Positions 28,516 through 37,720 of a DNA stretch of 64,000 bases are shown here, one piece after another (positions within the stretch are counted from its first letter, which is position 1; each line of letters opens with the position of its first letter). The stretch is taken from NCBI RefSeq assembly GCF_016811915.1, contig NZ_CP069127.1, positions 92,001-156,000 on the forward strand. Reading direction: 5' to 3'. This stretch comes from Brevibacillus choshinensis (GTDB taxonomy: Bacteria > Bacillota > Bacilli > Brevibacillales > Brevibacillaceae). The notes under the pieces were generated by a model. The model had not been told where the DNA came from. It saw nothing but the letters and a program-made list of their open reading frames with translations, and did not search any database. Position numbers and translations under genes: made by a program.

Positions 28516-31500
28516 ATGCAAGTCATCATTAACCCGATGAAGCAGGATCCGAACGTAGGAACGATCGTCGCTGGTCTGGAAAAAGGACTGCATGAGCAGC
28601 TCGTCTCCGGTTTGGCTGGTTCTGCACGGCAGACACTCATGGCGACGCTGAAGCAAATGACAGATCGCCCCGTCTGCGTCGTGACCCATAATATGTATCA
28701 GGCGCAAAAAGTATATGAAGACCTGATTGAGCTGGTGCCTAGCGATCAAGTATTGCTTTATCCGGGGAACGAGCTGATCGGCTCCGAACTCGCTATCGCC
28801 AGTCCGGAGATGCTCGCACAGAGAATTCACGTGTTCAACCGTTTGGCCCGGGGCTTTACGGGTTTTTTAGTTGCGCCTTTCGCGGGCTTGCGTCGATTGG
28901 TGGTCCCTCCGCATGTCTGGAAGGAATCGCAAATCAAGCTGGCTGTCGGCGAAGAGCTGGACATCGAGTCGTTTTTGCTCCGCTGTATCGAGCTGGGCTA
29001 CGAGCGCGTCGATATGGTCGAGCGAAAAGGCGAGCTGAGTGTTCGCGGCGGCATTATTGACCTTTATCCGATTGATTCTGAATGGCCCGTGCGGATTGAG
29101 CTGTTCGATGTCGAGATCGACTCCATCCGTACGTTTGACATGCTTTCCCAGCGTTCTCTGGAGTCTGTGCAGACCTATCTTATCGGACCTGCCAAAGAAA
29201 TGATTGCCTCAACCCCGCTCTTGCAAGAGTCTGCTGTTCGTTTAGAGCAGAAGCTCGGTGAAACCGTTGCCAAATTGAAGGATGGTTCCGCAAAGGAAAA
29301 GGTGGTAGAGCGTATCGGGTCAGATGTTGAGCGCATGAGTCTCGGACAACGCTTTCCCCATCTGTACTCGTACGTCTCGGTGATCTACCCGACGGAAGAT
29401 ACGCTGTTGTCCTACATGCCGTCGGATACGCTGATGATCGTGGATGAGCCGACTCGCGTACTGGATACGGCAGCTCAGCTGCAAAAGGAAGAAGCGGAAT
29501 GGCTGACGGGACGTATCATTTCTGGCGAGTACATGGCCAATCTCAGCCTGTCCCGTACGTATGAAGATATCATTTCGACGAAAAAGCGCCAGATCGTTTA
29601 CCTGTCTTTATTCCTGAGACAATCTCCTAAGACACAGCCGCAAAATATCGTCAATCTCACCTGTAGGACGATGCAGAACTTCCACGGTCAGATGAATGTA
29701 CTGAAGACAGAGCTGGCTCGCTGGCAAAAGTCTCATGACCAGATCGTATTCGTCGCAGCGGATTTGGAGCGGGCTAAGCGCTTGGAGCGAGTCCTCCACG
29801 ATTACGAGATGGAAGCCGATGTGCTGGCCGAAGCTGTCGACACTGTGCCGCCAGGTCGTCCGACCATCATTCTGGGCAATCTGCAGACCGGATTTGAGCT
29901 TCCTCTGAACAAGCTCGTGGTCATTACCGAGGGCGAGGTCTTTACGGCCAAGCAGCGCAAGGCCAGAAAAGTACAGCAAACCATGAATAACGCCGAGCGA
30001 ATCAAGAATTACCTGGAGCTCAAGCCGGGTGATTACGTGGTGCACGTCAACCACGGGATTGGAAAATACCTTGGAATTGAAACCAAGGAAATACTCGGAA
30101 TTCATAAAGATTACTTGCATATTCAATACGCGGCGGGAGACAGTCTGTTTGTTCCCATCGATCAAATCGATCACGTGCAAAAATACGTGGCGAGTGAAGA
30201 AACGCAACCGAAGATCTACAGCTTGGGCGGCAGCGAATGGAAACGGGTCAAGAACAAAGTGCAATCCTCCGTAAAAGATATCGCCGAAGACTTGATCAAG
30301 CTGTATGCATCCCGTGAAGCGGCTGTGGGGCATTCCTTTTCGGTGGATACGGCAGAGCAGCGTGAATTTGAGGCGATGTTCCCGTATCAGGAAACACCGG
30401 ATCAGCTGCGCGCGATTGCCGAAGTAAAATCGGACATGGAACGCCGGCGCCCCATGGATCGTCTTGTATGTGGGGACGTAGGGTACGGGAAGACAGAGGT
30501 AGCCATTCGCGCGGCGTTCAAGGCAGTGATGGATGGCAAGCAGGTTGCCGTACTCGTGCCGACCACCATTTTGGCCCAGCAGCATTACGAGACGTTCCGC
30601 GAACGCTTTGCGGATTATCCGATTCGTGTGGAGGTACTGAGCCGCTTCCGTTCCCGCAAGGAGCAGAATGCTACTTTAAAAGGTATCAAGGAAGGCACAG
30701 TTGATGTGGTCATCGGTACCCACCGTCTGCTCTCCAAGGATCTGACATTCCGCGAGCTCGGACTGTTGATTGTGGATGAGGAGCAGCGTTTTGGGGTGAG
30801 CCACAAGGAAAAGCTGAAGCAGCTGAAGACCAACGTCGACGTCATGACGCTGACGGCTACGCCGATCCCACGTACGCTGCATATGTCCATGCTGGGTGTA
30901 CGCGATTTGTCGGTTATCGAGACACCGCCGGAAAACCGCTTCCCTGTACAGACGTATGTCATGGACTACAGCCCTGCATTGGTGCGTGAAGCGATCGAAC
31001 GGGAGCTGGCCCGCGATGGACAGGTGTTTTTCCTCTACAACCAAGTCCAAGGCATCGAACAGATGGCGGAGCAAATTTCCATGCTCGTCCCCGATGCGAG
31101 GATCGCTGTGGCCCACGGTCAGATGAACGAAAGCGAGCTGGAAGGAGTCATCCTGGACTTCCTGGAAGGCAATTTCGACGTATTGGTAAGCACCACCATT
31201 ATTGAGACGGGTGTGGACATCCCGAATGTCAACACGCTGATCATCTACAATGCTGACAAAATGGGCTTGTCCCAGCTGTATCAGCTGCGCGGGCGGGTGG
31301 GTCGTTCCAATCGGATCGCGTACGCTTACTTTACGTATCAGCGCGACAAGGTGCTGACAGAGGTAGCCGAAAAACGCCTTCAGGCCATCAAGGAATTTAC
31401 AGAGCTCGGCTCTGGATTCAAGATCGCCATGCGTGACTTGTCCATTCGTGGTGCGGGTAATTTGCTCGGCGCTGAACAGCACGGCTTCATTAATACGGTC

Positions 31501-32064
31501 GGGTTTGATTTGTACAGCCAGATGCTGAAGGATGCCATCGATGAGCTGAAAGGCGAAGTGAGGCAGGAGAGCGCCACGACTGTGGAAATCAACCTGCAGC
31601 TGGATGCCTACATTCCATCGATGTACATCACAGACAGCCGGCAGAAGATCGAGATGTACAAAAAGTTCGTGGCAGTCTCTTCGCTGGACGACGTGGACGA
31701 TCTGGCGGAAGAATTACTCGACCGTTTTGGCCCGGTGCCCAAGCCGGTTGAAAATCTCTTGACCATTTCCCGCATGCGCGTGTATGCCCTGCAGCACCAC
31801 ATTACGGAAATCAGTCAAAAGAATCCGGACGAAATCAAACTGTTCCTGCATCCGAGCCAAAACAACAACATCGATGGCGGAGCCTTGTTTGCTCTTGCCA
31901 GTAGTTGGAGCCGCAGGATAGGGCTATCGGGTGGACAACAGATCACGATTGCTGTTAAAGTAAAAGGGTTGAGAGAAGACGAGGGCGTGCAGCTGGTAGA
32001 GAAGCTGCTGCGTCAATTTCACCAGGTGCGCAAAGACACCGGTACGGAGAGCCCTGTATCATAG
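28516..32064 (+). CDS. mfd: Transcription-repair coupling factor Mfd
   Basis: 1182 residues. The N-terminal UvrB-like module spans about 1-350. The RNA polymerase interaction domain is at about 500-570 (GDYVVHVNHGIGKYLGIE). The RecG-like translocase has GDVGYGKTEVA (Walker A, near 653) and VDEEQRFGV (near 753). The C-terminal TRCF domain follows. Mfd removes RNA polymerase stalled at DNA lesions and recruits UvrA. ATG 28516 follows AGAGGGGA. Confidence 0.98.
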   Translation: MQVIINPMKQDPNVGTIVAGLEKGLHEQLVSGLAGSARQTLMATLKQMTDRPVCVVTHNMYQAQKVYEDLIELVPSDQVLLYPGNELIGSELAIASPEMLAQRIHVFNRLARGFTGFLVAPFAGLRRLVVPPHVWKESQIKLAVGEELDIESFLLRCIELGYERVDMVERKGELSVRGGIIDLYPIDSEWPVRIELFDVEIDSIRTFDMLSQRSLESVQTYLIGPAKEMIASTPLLQESAVRLEQKLGETVAKLKDGSAKEKVVERIGSDVERMSLGQRFPHLYSYVSVIYPTEDTLLSYMPSDTLMIVDEPTRVLDTAAQLQKEEAEWLTGRIISGEYMANLSLSRTYEDIISTKKRQIVYLSLFLRQSPKTQPQNIVNLTCRTMQNFHGQMNVLKTELARWQKSHDQIVFVAADLERAKRLERVLHDYEMEADVLAEAVDTVPPGRPTIILGNLQTGFELPLNKLVVITEGEVFTAKQRKARKVQQTMNNAERIKNYLELKPGDYVVHVNHGIGKYLGIETKEILGIHKDYLHIQYAAGDSLFVPIDQIDHVQKYVASEETQPKIYSLGGSEWKRVKNKVQSSVKDIAEDLIKLYASREAAVGHSFSVDTAEQREFEAMFPYQETPDQLRAIAEVKSDMERRRPMDRLVCGDVGYGKTEVAIRAAFKAVMDGKQVAVLVPTTILAQQHYETFRERFADYPIRVEVLSRFRSRKEQNATLKGIKEGTVDVVIGTHRLLSKDLTFRELGLLIVDEEQRFGVSHKEKLKQLKTNVDVMTLTATPIPRTLHMSMLGVRDLSVIETPPENRFPVQTYVMDYSPALVREAIERELARDGQVFFLYNQVQGIEQMAEQISMLVPDARIAVAHGQMNESELEGVILDFLEGNFDVLVSTTIIETGVDIPNVNTLIIYNADKMGLSQLYQLRGRVGRSNRIAYAYFTYQRDKVLTEVAEKRLQAIKEFTELGSGFKIAMRDLSIRGAGNLLGAEQHGFINTVGFDLYSQMLKDAIDELKGEVRQESATTVEINLQLDAYIPSMYITDSRQKIEMYKKFVAVSSLDDVDDLAEELLDRFGPVPKPVENLLTISRMRVYALQHHITEISQKNPDEIKLFLHPSQNNNIDGGALFALASSWSRRIGLSGGQQITIAVKVKGLREDEGVQLVEKLLRQFHQVRKDTGTESPVS

Positions 32065-32096
32065 AAAAGCTGGGCTAGCCAGGAAGGGAGATCCTC

Positions 32097-33176
32097 ATGA
32101 TGAAACGTTCTGTAGCCGTTCTGTCCACTGCTGTGCTCGTTATGGCACTCTTGGCGGGATGCGGAAAAGCAGATGACAAAGCTCAGCCTCAAACACCGGC
32201 AAATCAGACAGAAGGCAGCGGGCAAGGCAATCAGGCAGCGGACGCCAATGACCCATTGGTTCAGTTTCCCAAGCTGACTCTGCCGTTTACAGTAGAACCA
32301 AACGCGACCATTGTGGAATATCAAGGCGGCACCATGAACGGGAAAGAGTTTGAAGAGTTCCTGCGCGTCATCAACTTCATGAATCCGCAACAAGGCGGTA
32401 TGATTGAAGCAGCCGACGATAACGCCTTGAAAGCTTTTGCTCGTGAATACACGGCGACCAAGATCATGGCTGCCCGTGCTGACGAGACCATGAAAAAAGA
32501 TTCCAAGGAACTGGCAGAAAAAACGTTTGAAAAGATTAAAAATCAATACCTGGGCTTTATCGGAAAAGATGAAGCCAAGTTTACCAAGCTGATGGAAGGC
32601 CAAGGCGTCACGAAAGACATGGTAGTGGGCCAAATGGCTTTGATCAACGACTCCATCAACGTACTGAAAAAAGGCATCGATGATGCGACGCTGAAAAAAG
32701 AGTACGATAGCATGGATAAAGCGTCCCGTACCATTGCTTCTGTCCGTCACATCCTGATTTCGACCGAGAAACGCAAACCGGAAGAAGCACTGAAGCTGGC
32801 GAACGATCTGGAAGCTCGTCTGAAAAAAGGCGAAGACTTCGCGAAGCTTGCCAAAGAATTTACGGATGACCCAGGAAGCAAAGAAAATGGCGGCCTCTAC
32901 GCTGACGCTGATGTCACGCAATGGGTGCCTGAGTTCAAGGAAGCGGCTCTGACTCAACAAGTGGGTCAAGTAGGACCTCCTGTGAAGACTGATTACGGTT
33001 ACCACATCATCAAAGTGGAGAGCCGCAAGGAAAAGGCTTTTGATGAAATGAAGGAACAGCTCCGTGCACATGCATTGGAGAAGGCCTATGATGCCTTCGG
33101 TAAAAACGAGCTGGACAAGCTCATCACCAAGTACAACCTGCCGAAAGTCAATCACCCGGCTCCGGCAACCAAATAG
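32097..33176 (+). CDS. PrsA/SurA-like peptidyl-prolyl isomerase lipoprotein
   Basis: 359 residues. A lipoprotein signal peptide ends at the lipobox LLAGC (Cys at about 22). A Gln/Asn-rich linker, a SurA-N-like helical segment and a parvulin domain (about 215-310) follow. In the parvulin domain RHILIST, KKGEDFAKLAKEFTDDPGSKENGG and DYGYHIIKVE are characteristic. It should fold exported proteins on the outer face of the membrane. ATG 32097 follows AGGAAGGGAG. It is inserted between mfd and spoVT, an order not found in B. subtilis, where prsA lies elsewhere. The catalytic residues look intact. Confidence 0.88.
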   Translation: MMKRSVAVLSTAVLVMALLAGCGKADDKAQPQTPANQTEGSGQGNQAADANDPLVQFPKLTLPFTVEPNATIVEYQGGTMNGKEFEEFLRVINFMNPQQGGMIEAADDNALKAFAREYTATKIMAARADETMKKDSKELAEKTFEKIKNQYLGFIGKDEAKFTKLMEGQGVTKDMVVGQMALINDSINVLKKGIDDATLKKEYDSMDKASRTIASVRHILISTEKRKPEEALKLANDLEARLKKGEDFAKLAKEFTDDPGSKENGGLYADADVTQWVPEFKEAALTQQVGQVGPPVKTDYGYHIIKVESRKEKAFDEMKEQLRAHALEKAYDAFGKNELDKLITKYNLPKVNHPAPATK

Positions 33177-33188
33177 CACTCACTAAGA

Positions 33189-33216
33189 AACAGGGACATT
33201 CGTTCCCTGTTTTTTC
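33189..33216 (+). terminator. Terminator of the PrsA-like gene
   Basis: AACAGGGA pairs with TCCCTGTT around a 7-nt loop, followed by T6. Confidence 0.85.
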
Positions 33217-33224
33217 GTTTTCTC

Positions 33225-33253
33225 GCATATTCTTGAAACGTGGGCAAATACTA
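33225..33253 (+). promoter_or_regulatory. Candidate sigma-G promoter for spoVT
   Basis: GCATA (33225-33229), 17 bp, AATACTA (33247-33253), one base from CATACTA. It is 157 bp upstream of spoVT. spoVT is a sigma-G gene in B. subtilis. The long leader lowers confidence. Confidence 0.38.
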
Positions 33254-33410
33254 TTATCACTCGCTACCGCCCGGGGGAGAGTAACTGAAACAAGCTGGAA
33301 AAAGTTGCAGTCGCCACGCATAGGTAAAATTAGAATTTGAGGAAAAAATACAGGTAACGAGCCAAGCCAATTTACTATTTACTTCTCTTAGGAAAGCGAG
33401 GCAACATGAC

Positions 33411-33953
33411 ATGAAAGCAACTGGTATCGTTCGTCGAATTGACGACCTCGGTCGGGTCGTGATTCCTAAGGAGATTCGTCGTACACTGCGCATTCGTGAA
33501 GGCGACCCGCTGGAGATCTTTGTAGATCGTGATGGAGAAGTCATTCTCAAGAAGTACTCGCCTATTGGAGAGTTGGGAGACTTCGCAAAAGAATACGCTG
33601 ACTCTCTGTACGAGAGCATGAATCATACCGTATTGATTTCAGACCGAGACAGTGTAATAGCCGTTGCGGGAGCATCCAAGAAAGAGTATCTCGAGAAGCC
33701 GATTGGAAGTATTGTTGAGAAATGCCTGGAAGAGCGCAAAACTCGACTGGAGAAGAATGCAGGCTCCTATGAGATTTGCCGCGATATGAATGAGACGTAC
33801 GGCTCTTTCGTTGTGGCTCCGATCGTGGCTGGAGGAGATCCGATCGGTTCGGTGATCCTGCTCAACAAAAACGAGTCCACCAAGATGAGTGATTTGGAAA
33901 TGAAAATGTCGGAAACGGCTGCAGGTTTCCTGGCAAAACAGATGGAGCAGTAG
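33411..33953 (+). CDS. spoVT: Stage V sporulation regulator SpoVT
   Basis: 180 residues. The N-terminal AbrB-like domain (MKATGIVRRIDDLGRVVIP) is followed by a C-terminal GAF domain (about 56-178). SpoVT tunes sigma-G-dependent forespore transcription and spore germination behaviour. ATG 33411 follows AAGCGAGG. Its N-terminal domain is clearly paralogous to AbrB at 11319. Confidence 0.97.
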   Translation: MKATGIVRRIDDLGRVVIPKEIRRTLRIREGDPLEIFVDRDGEVILKKYSPIGELGDFAKEYADSLYESMNHTVLISDRDSVIAVAGASKKEYLEKPIGSIVEKCLEERKTRLEKNAGSYEICRDMNETYGSFVVAPIVAGGDPIGSVILLNKNESTKMSDLEMKMSETAAGFLAKQMEQ

Positions 33954-33968
33954 AGGGAAAGCAAAGAA

Positions 33969-33997
33969 AACAGCCCCGGTCATTGGGGCTGTTTTTG
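33969..33997 (+). terminator. spoVT terminator
   Basis: AACAGCCCC pairs with GGGGCTGTT around GGTCATT, followed by T-run. Confidence 0.85.
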
Positions 33998-34056
33998 TGT
34001 TGCATAGATAGGAATTACAAATGCTGGAGGGGCCAGGTTTTCCAGCCATTGAAGTT

Positions 34057-34086
34057 TTCTTGATCTCCAAACGCATGTGGTATAAT
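34057..34086 (+). promoter_or_regulatory. Extended -10 promoter for the SpoVB-type gene
   Basis: TGG directly precedes TATAAT (34081-34086), an extended -10. A TTGATC about 15 bp upstream is a weak -35. Confidence 0.5.
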
Positions 34087-34125
34087 GTACAAAGTTTCTG
34101 GTTGGAGAGGAGAAATTTCACTCAT

Positions 34126-35760
34126 ATGGGTAGGGAAAAAGCATCTGTACAATTTGTGAAAGGCGCCGCGATTCTCGGGGTTGCCGGTCTTGTCTCCAAG
34201 CTGCTTGGCGCCGTATACCGCATTCCGTATCAGAATATTGCCGGTGACATCGGTCTGTATGTATACATGCAAGTTTACCCGCTGTATACCACGCTGCTCA
34301 TTTTGGCGACAGCGGGTTTTCCGATTGCCATTTCCAAGATTGTCTCTGAACGCGTAGCGGTAGGCGATGCGATTGGGGCGCGTCGAGCATTTCGCGTTGC
34401 CAGCATTGCGCTGGTGATACTCGGTTTGTTTTTCTTCTTATTGTTGTATGGCGGAGCGCCGCTTGTTGCCCAATTCATGGGAGATGAGCATTTGACCACG
34501 CCGCTCCGGGCAGTAGCCTGGTCGCTGCCGCTAGTACCGATGGCAGCGATTCTGAGGGGATATTTCCAAGGCCATCAGAATATGATGCCCACAGGCGTAT
34601 CGCAAGTGATCGAGCAATTGATCCGGGTCATTTTCATCCTCTTGTCGGCTTTCTGGGCGATGAACGTGTATCAGGATGCATATCTGGCAGGGACTGGCGC
34701 CGTATTTGCCGCTTTTCCAGGAGGTGTAGCGGCCGTTCTCGTACTGCTGTGGTATTGGCAAAAGGACAAGCAGGTACGATTGGTGGAAGCGAAACAGGAG
34801 CAGTCGGCTGGCGTTGCTGAATGGACCAACCGTCAAGTTCTTCGCAGTCTTTTGTATTATGCGCTGCCGATCTGCATGGGCGCCCTCGTTCTGCCGCTGA
34901 TTCCACTGGTGGATTCGGTGACAGTCGTGAACATGCTGCAGTGGAGCGGGATGCAGGAAGACCTCGCCAAGCTGGCCAAGGGAGCATTTGACCGTGGACA
35001 GCCGCTGATTCAGTTCGGCACGTTTTTTGCGACCTCCCTTTCTTTGGCTTTGGTGCCAGCGATCAGTGAAGCTGTCGCGCAGCGTCAAACCCAGCTGATC
35101 GAAAGCCGCTCGGAGATCGCGATCCGCTTGACCTTTTTGCTGGGGCTCCCCGCGTCGTTTGGACTTGCCCTGCTGGCCGAGCCGATCAACGTGATGCTCT
35201 ATGGCGATAATAGCGGTACGGAAGCACTCGCTGTACAATCCTTTACGATTGTCTTTGCCACGTTGAGTATTGCCAGCGCGGGAATATTGCAGGGGTTGGG
35301 ACGCGTCATGCGGCCGGCGCGCAATCTCTTTATCGGCGTATTGGTCAAGCTCGTGTTGAATCTGGCGCTAGTTCCAGTCTGGGGAATTACCGGTGCTGCC
35401 TTATCGACCGTAATCGCCTATCTGGTAGCGATGGGACTCAACGTGCTGGCTGTGAAGAAGTACACCGGCGCGCAAATCGGCATTCGCCAAACGGTGTTGA
35501 AACCACTCATCTCCGTCCTGGTCATGTCTGTGGTTGTCCTGGTAGTCGAATGGGGGGCAACCGCCCTGCTCGGGAACATGCCTGGTCCAGAGCGGCTGTT
35601 CCACACGGTGATCGGACTGGTGGCTGTCGGTTGCGGAGCGCTTGTCTACTTGCTTGCCCTTCTCAAGACAGGCGGGCTGACACGCACGGATATTCAGTTT
35701 TTACCGAAAGGCAGACAGATTGCTTCGCTGCTCACGAGACTGCGACTGCTGCCAAAATAA
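34126..35760 (+). CDS. SpoVB/YabM-type polysaccharide flippase (MVF/MOP superfamily)
   Basis: 544 residues with about 14 transmembrane segments. FVKGAAILGVAGLVSKLLGAV and RIPYQNIAGD at the N-terminus are typical of the SpoVB/MurJ-like branch of the MOP exporters. Members flip lipid-linked sugars; SpoVB-type proteins act in spore cortex or wall synthesis. B. subtilis yabM occupies the same position. I chose ATG 34126 because homologues begin shortly before the first amphipathic segment; GGAGAGGAG is 13 bases away. Longer in-frame starts run into the promoter. Confidence 0.88.
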   Translation: MGREKASVQFVKGAAILGVAGLVSKLLGAVYRIPYQNIAGDIGLYVYMQVYPLYTTLLILATAGFPIAISKIVSERVAVGDAIGARRAFRVASIALVILGLFFFLLLYGGAPLVAQFMGDEHLTTPLRAVAWSLPLVPMAAILRGYFQGHQNMMPTGVSQVIEQLIRVIFILLSAFWAMNVYQDAYLAGTGAVFAAFPGGVAAVLVLLWYWQKDKQVRLVEAKQEQSAGVAEWTNRQVLRSLLYYALPICMGALVLPLIPLVDSVTVVNMLQWSGMQEDLAKLAKGAFDRGQPLIQFGTFFATSLSLALVPAISEAVAQRQTQLIESRSEIAIRLTFLLGLPASFGLALLAEPINVMLYGDNSGTEALAVQSFTIVFATLSIASAGILQGLGRVMRPARNLFIGVLVKLVLNLALVPVWGITGAALSTVIAYLVAMGLNVLAVKKYTGAQIGIRQTVLKPLISVLVMSVVVLVVEWGATALLGNMPGPERLFHTVIGLVAVGCGALVYLLALLKTGGLTRTDIQFLPKGRQIASLLTRLRLLPK

Positions 35761-35774
35761 AGGAGGCGTGACGA

Positions 35775-37262
35775 TTGGAAGCTAACCAATACATCATCAC
35801 CGTGGTCGGTTTGGGAGCCGGAGATCTCGACCAACTGCCCTATGGGATATATCGGACGCTGAAACAGGCTGCCCATCTCTATTTGCGCACGCAGGAGCAC
35901 CCGGTCGTCGCAGAGCTCGCCGCAGAGAACATCAGCTACTCGTCCTTTGACGCCATTTACGAGCAACATGAATCTTTCGAAGACGTGTACACCGATATCG
36001 TGGAAAAGCTGTTCGTCAGTGCCGAGCAACAAGGAGCGATCGTGTATGCGGTACCGGGCCACCCTCTGGTAGCAGAGCGCACGGTGCAGCTATTGCTGGA
36101 GCAAGGACCTGATCGCGGAGTGCGAATCGAAATCGGGGGTGGGCAAAGCTTCATCGACCCCCTGTTTGCCCGTTTGAAGATCGATCCGATCGAAGGATTC
36201 TCTCTGCTCGACGGCACGGCTTTGAAAGCGGATCAGGTGTCGCCGGGCCTGCATACCATCATTGCGCAGGTGTATGACGCGTTTGTCGCATCGGATGTCA
36301 AACTGACGCTGATGGAAGTCCTGCCGGATGATTTTCTCGTGACGGTTGCGACTGCAGTGGGAGTCGCCGGTCAGGAGTGCGTTGAGACCGTCCCGCTGTA
36401 CGAGCTCGATCGCCTGGATCATTTCGGCAATTTGTCGCTCGTCTATGTGCCGCCTGCTCGCGACGAGCGCATCTCTTATCGACAATTCTCCTATCTCAAG
36501 GACATCGTGGCGGTTCTGCGAAGTCCGGAGGGTTGTCCGTGGGATCGGGAACAGACCCATCAGAGCATCCGCAAAAATCTGATCGAGGAAACGTATGAAG
36601 TGCTGGAAACGATCGATGATGAAGATCCGGATGCCATGTGCGAGGAGCTGGGGGATCTGTTGATGCAGATCATGCTGCATTCCCAAATGGCATCGGAGGA
36701 TGGATATTTTACTGTCGATGATGTGGTAGCGACTCTGAATGAAAAGCTGATCCGTCGACATCCACACGTATTCGGTGAAAAGAATGCCAACGATTCCGAG
36801 GAAGCATTGGCCAATTGGCAAGAGATCAAAGCCCAGGAGAAGGCGGCCAAAGGAATCGATACGACGGTCCAATCCCAGCTCGCCGGTATTCCCCGTGACC
36901 TGCCTGCCCTGATGTACGCCTACAAGCTGCAGAAAAAGGCTGCTCAGGTCGGATTTGATTGGGACGATGTAGCCGATGTCTATGGCAAGGTGGAGGAAGA
37001 GTACCGAGAGCTGCGCGAGGCTGCAGTAGAAGAGCGTGCAGGCGAGCTGGGGGATCTTCTGTTTGCGGTCGTCAATCTGGCCCGTTTTCTGAAGCTCGAT
37101 CCCGAAGAAGCATTGGCCTTGACCAACAATAAGTTCAAGCAGCGGTTTTCCTATATTGAAGACAAACTCCGCGAGGCTGGCAAATCCTTTGAGGATACTG
37201 ATCTGAAAGAGATGGATCAGTGGTGGGAAGAGGCCAAGCAGCACGGAAAAAGGAGAGGATAG
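35775..37262 (+). CDS. mazG: TP-methylase/MazG nucleotide pyrophosphohydrolase fusion
   Basis: 495 residues. The N-terminal part (about 1-225) is a tetrapyrrole-methylase-like domain (VVGLGAGDLDQLPYG). The C-terminal part holds two MazG modules (about 245-370 and 380-490), with CPWDREQTHQSIRKNLIEETYEV and the EELGDLLMQ metal-binding EExxE. MazG hydrolyses aberrant or excess NTPs. The start is TTG 35775 with AAAGGAGG. It is followed 3 bp later by rqcP, as in Bacillus yabN-yabO. Confidence 0.95.
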   Translation: MEANQYIITVVGLGAGDLDQLPYGIYRTLKQAAHLYLRTQEHPVVAELAAENISYSSFDAIYEQHESFEDVYTDIVEKLFVSAEQQGAIVYAVPGHPLVAERTVQLLLEQGPDRGVRIEIGGGQSFIDPLFARLKIDPIEGFSLLDGTALKADQVSPGLHTIIAQVYDAFVASDVKLTLMEVLPDDFLVTVATAVGVAGQECVETVPLYELDRLDHFGNLSLVYVPPARDERISYRQFSYLKDIVAVLRSPEGCPWDREQTHQSIRKNLIEETYEVLETIDDEDPDAMCEELGDLLMQIMLHSQMASEDGYFTVDDVVATLNEKLIRRHPHVFGEKNANDSEEALANWQEIKAQEKAAKGIDTTVQSQLAGIPRDLPALMYAYKLQKKAAQVGFDWDDVADVYGKVEEEYRELREAAVEERAGELGDLLFAVVNLARFLKLDPEEALALTNNKFKQRFSYIEDKLREAGKSFEDTDLKEMDQWWEEAKQHGKRRG

Positions 37263-37265
37263 TTC

Positions 37266-37562
37266 ATGAGGCTGGACAAATATTTGAAAGTATCCCGTCT
37301 GATCAAACGCCGCACCTTGGCAAAAGAGGTTTGCGACAAAGGGCGCGTCGAGATCAACGACCGCCAGGCGAAATCCTCCAGCAACGTAAAGATCGGCGAC
37401 AGGCTGGCGATCCGTTTCGGTCAAAAAATCGTGACGGTCAAAGTGGAGGACATCAAAGAAAACCCGCGCAAGGAAGAGGCGGCTTCGCTCTACACCGTGA
37501 TTGGTGAAGTGCCTGTGCCGCGCGATGAAAAAGAAGAAGACGCCTACATGAAAGGCCAATGA
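37266..37562 (+). CDS. rqcP: RqcP (YabO), S4-domain ribosome quality control factor
   Basis: 98 residues. An S4 RNA-binding domain (MRLDKYLKVSRLIKRRTLAKEVC, RVEINDRQAKSS) fills the first 65 residues. An acidic/basic tail follows. RqcP works with RqcH on stalled 50S subunits to elongate alanine tails. ATG 37266 follows AAAGGAGAGG. In B. subtilis yabP follows directly; here a 7.5-kb block intervenes. Confidence 0.94.
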   Translation: MRLDKYLKVSRLIKRRTLAKEVCDKGRVEINDRQAKSSSNVKIGDRLAIRFGQKIVTVKVEDIKENPRKEEAASLYTVIGEVPVPRDEKEEDAYMKGQ

Positions 37563-37592
37563 TACCAGATAAATAGAAAGCAATACAAAGAG

Positions 37593-37617
37593 CTACCCTA
37601 CCACGGGTAGTTTTTTT
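37593..37617 (+). terminator. rqcP terminator
   Basis: CTACCC pairs with GGGTAG around TACCAC and is followed by T7. The stem is short. Confidence 0.7.
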
Positions 37618-37720
37618 GTCGCCTTCCTTGGGCAGTTCCTGATAGAGGTTTTCTTATTGAGGGTATGGTATATAATGGGTTTACGCATGTAGGCACTACG
37701 ATGAGAAGGGATGTGAACAC

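Noticed and set aside
36090..37583. A 497-residue open frame antisense to mazG and rqcP
   Set aside because: Same reason: codon bias of the sense genes keeps the opposite frame open. No start signal.
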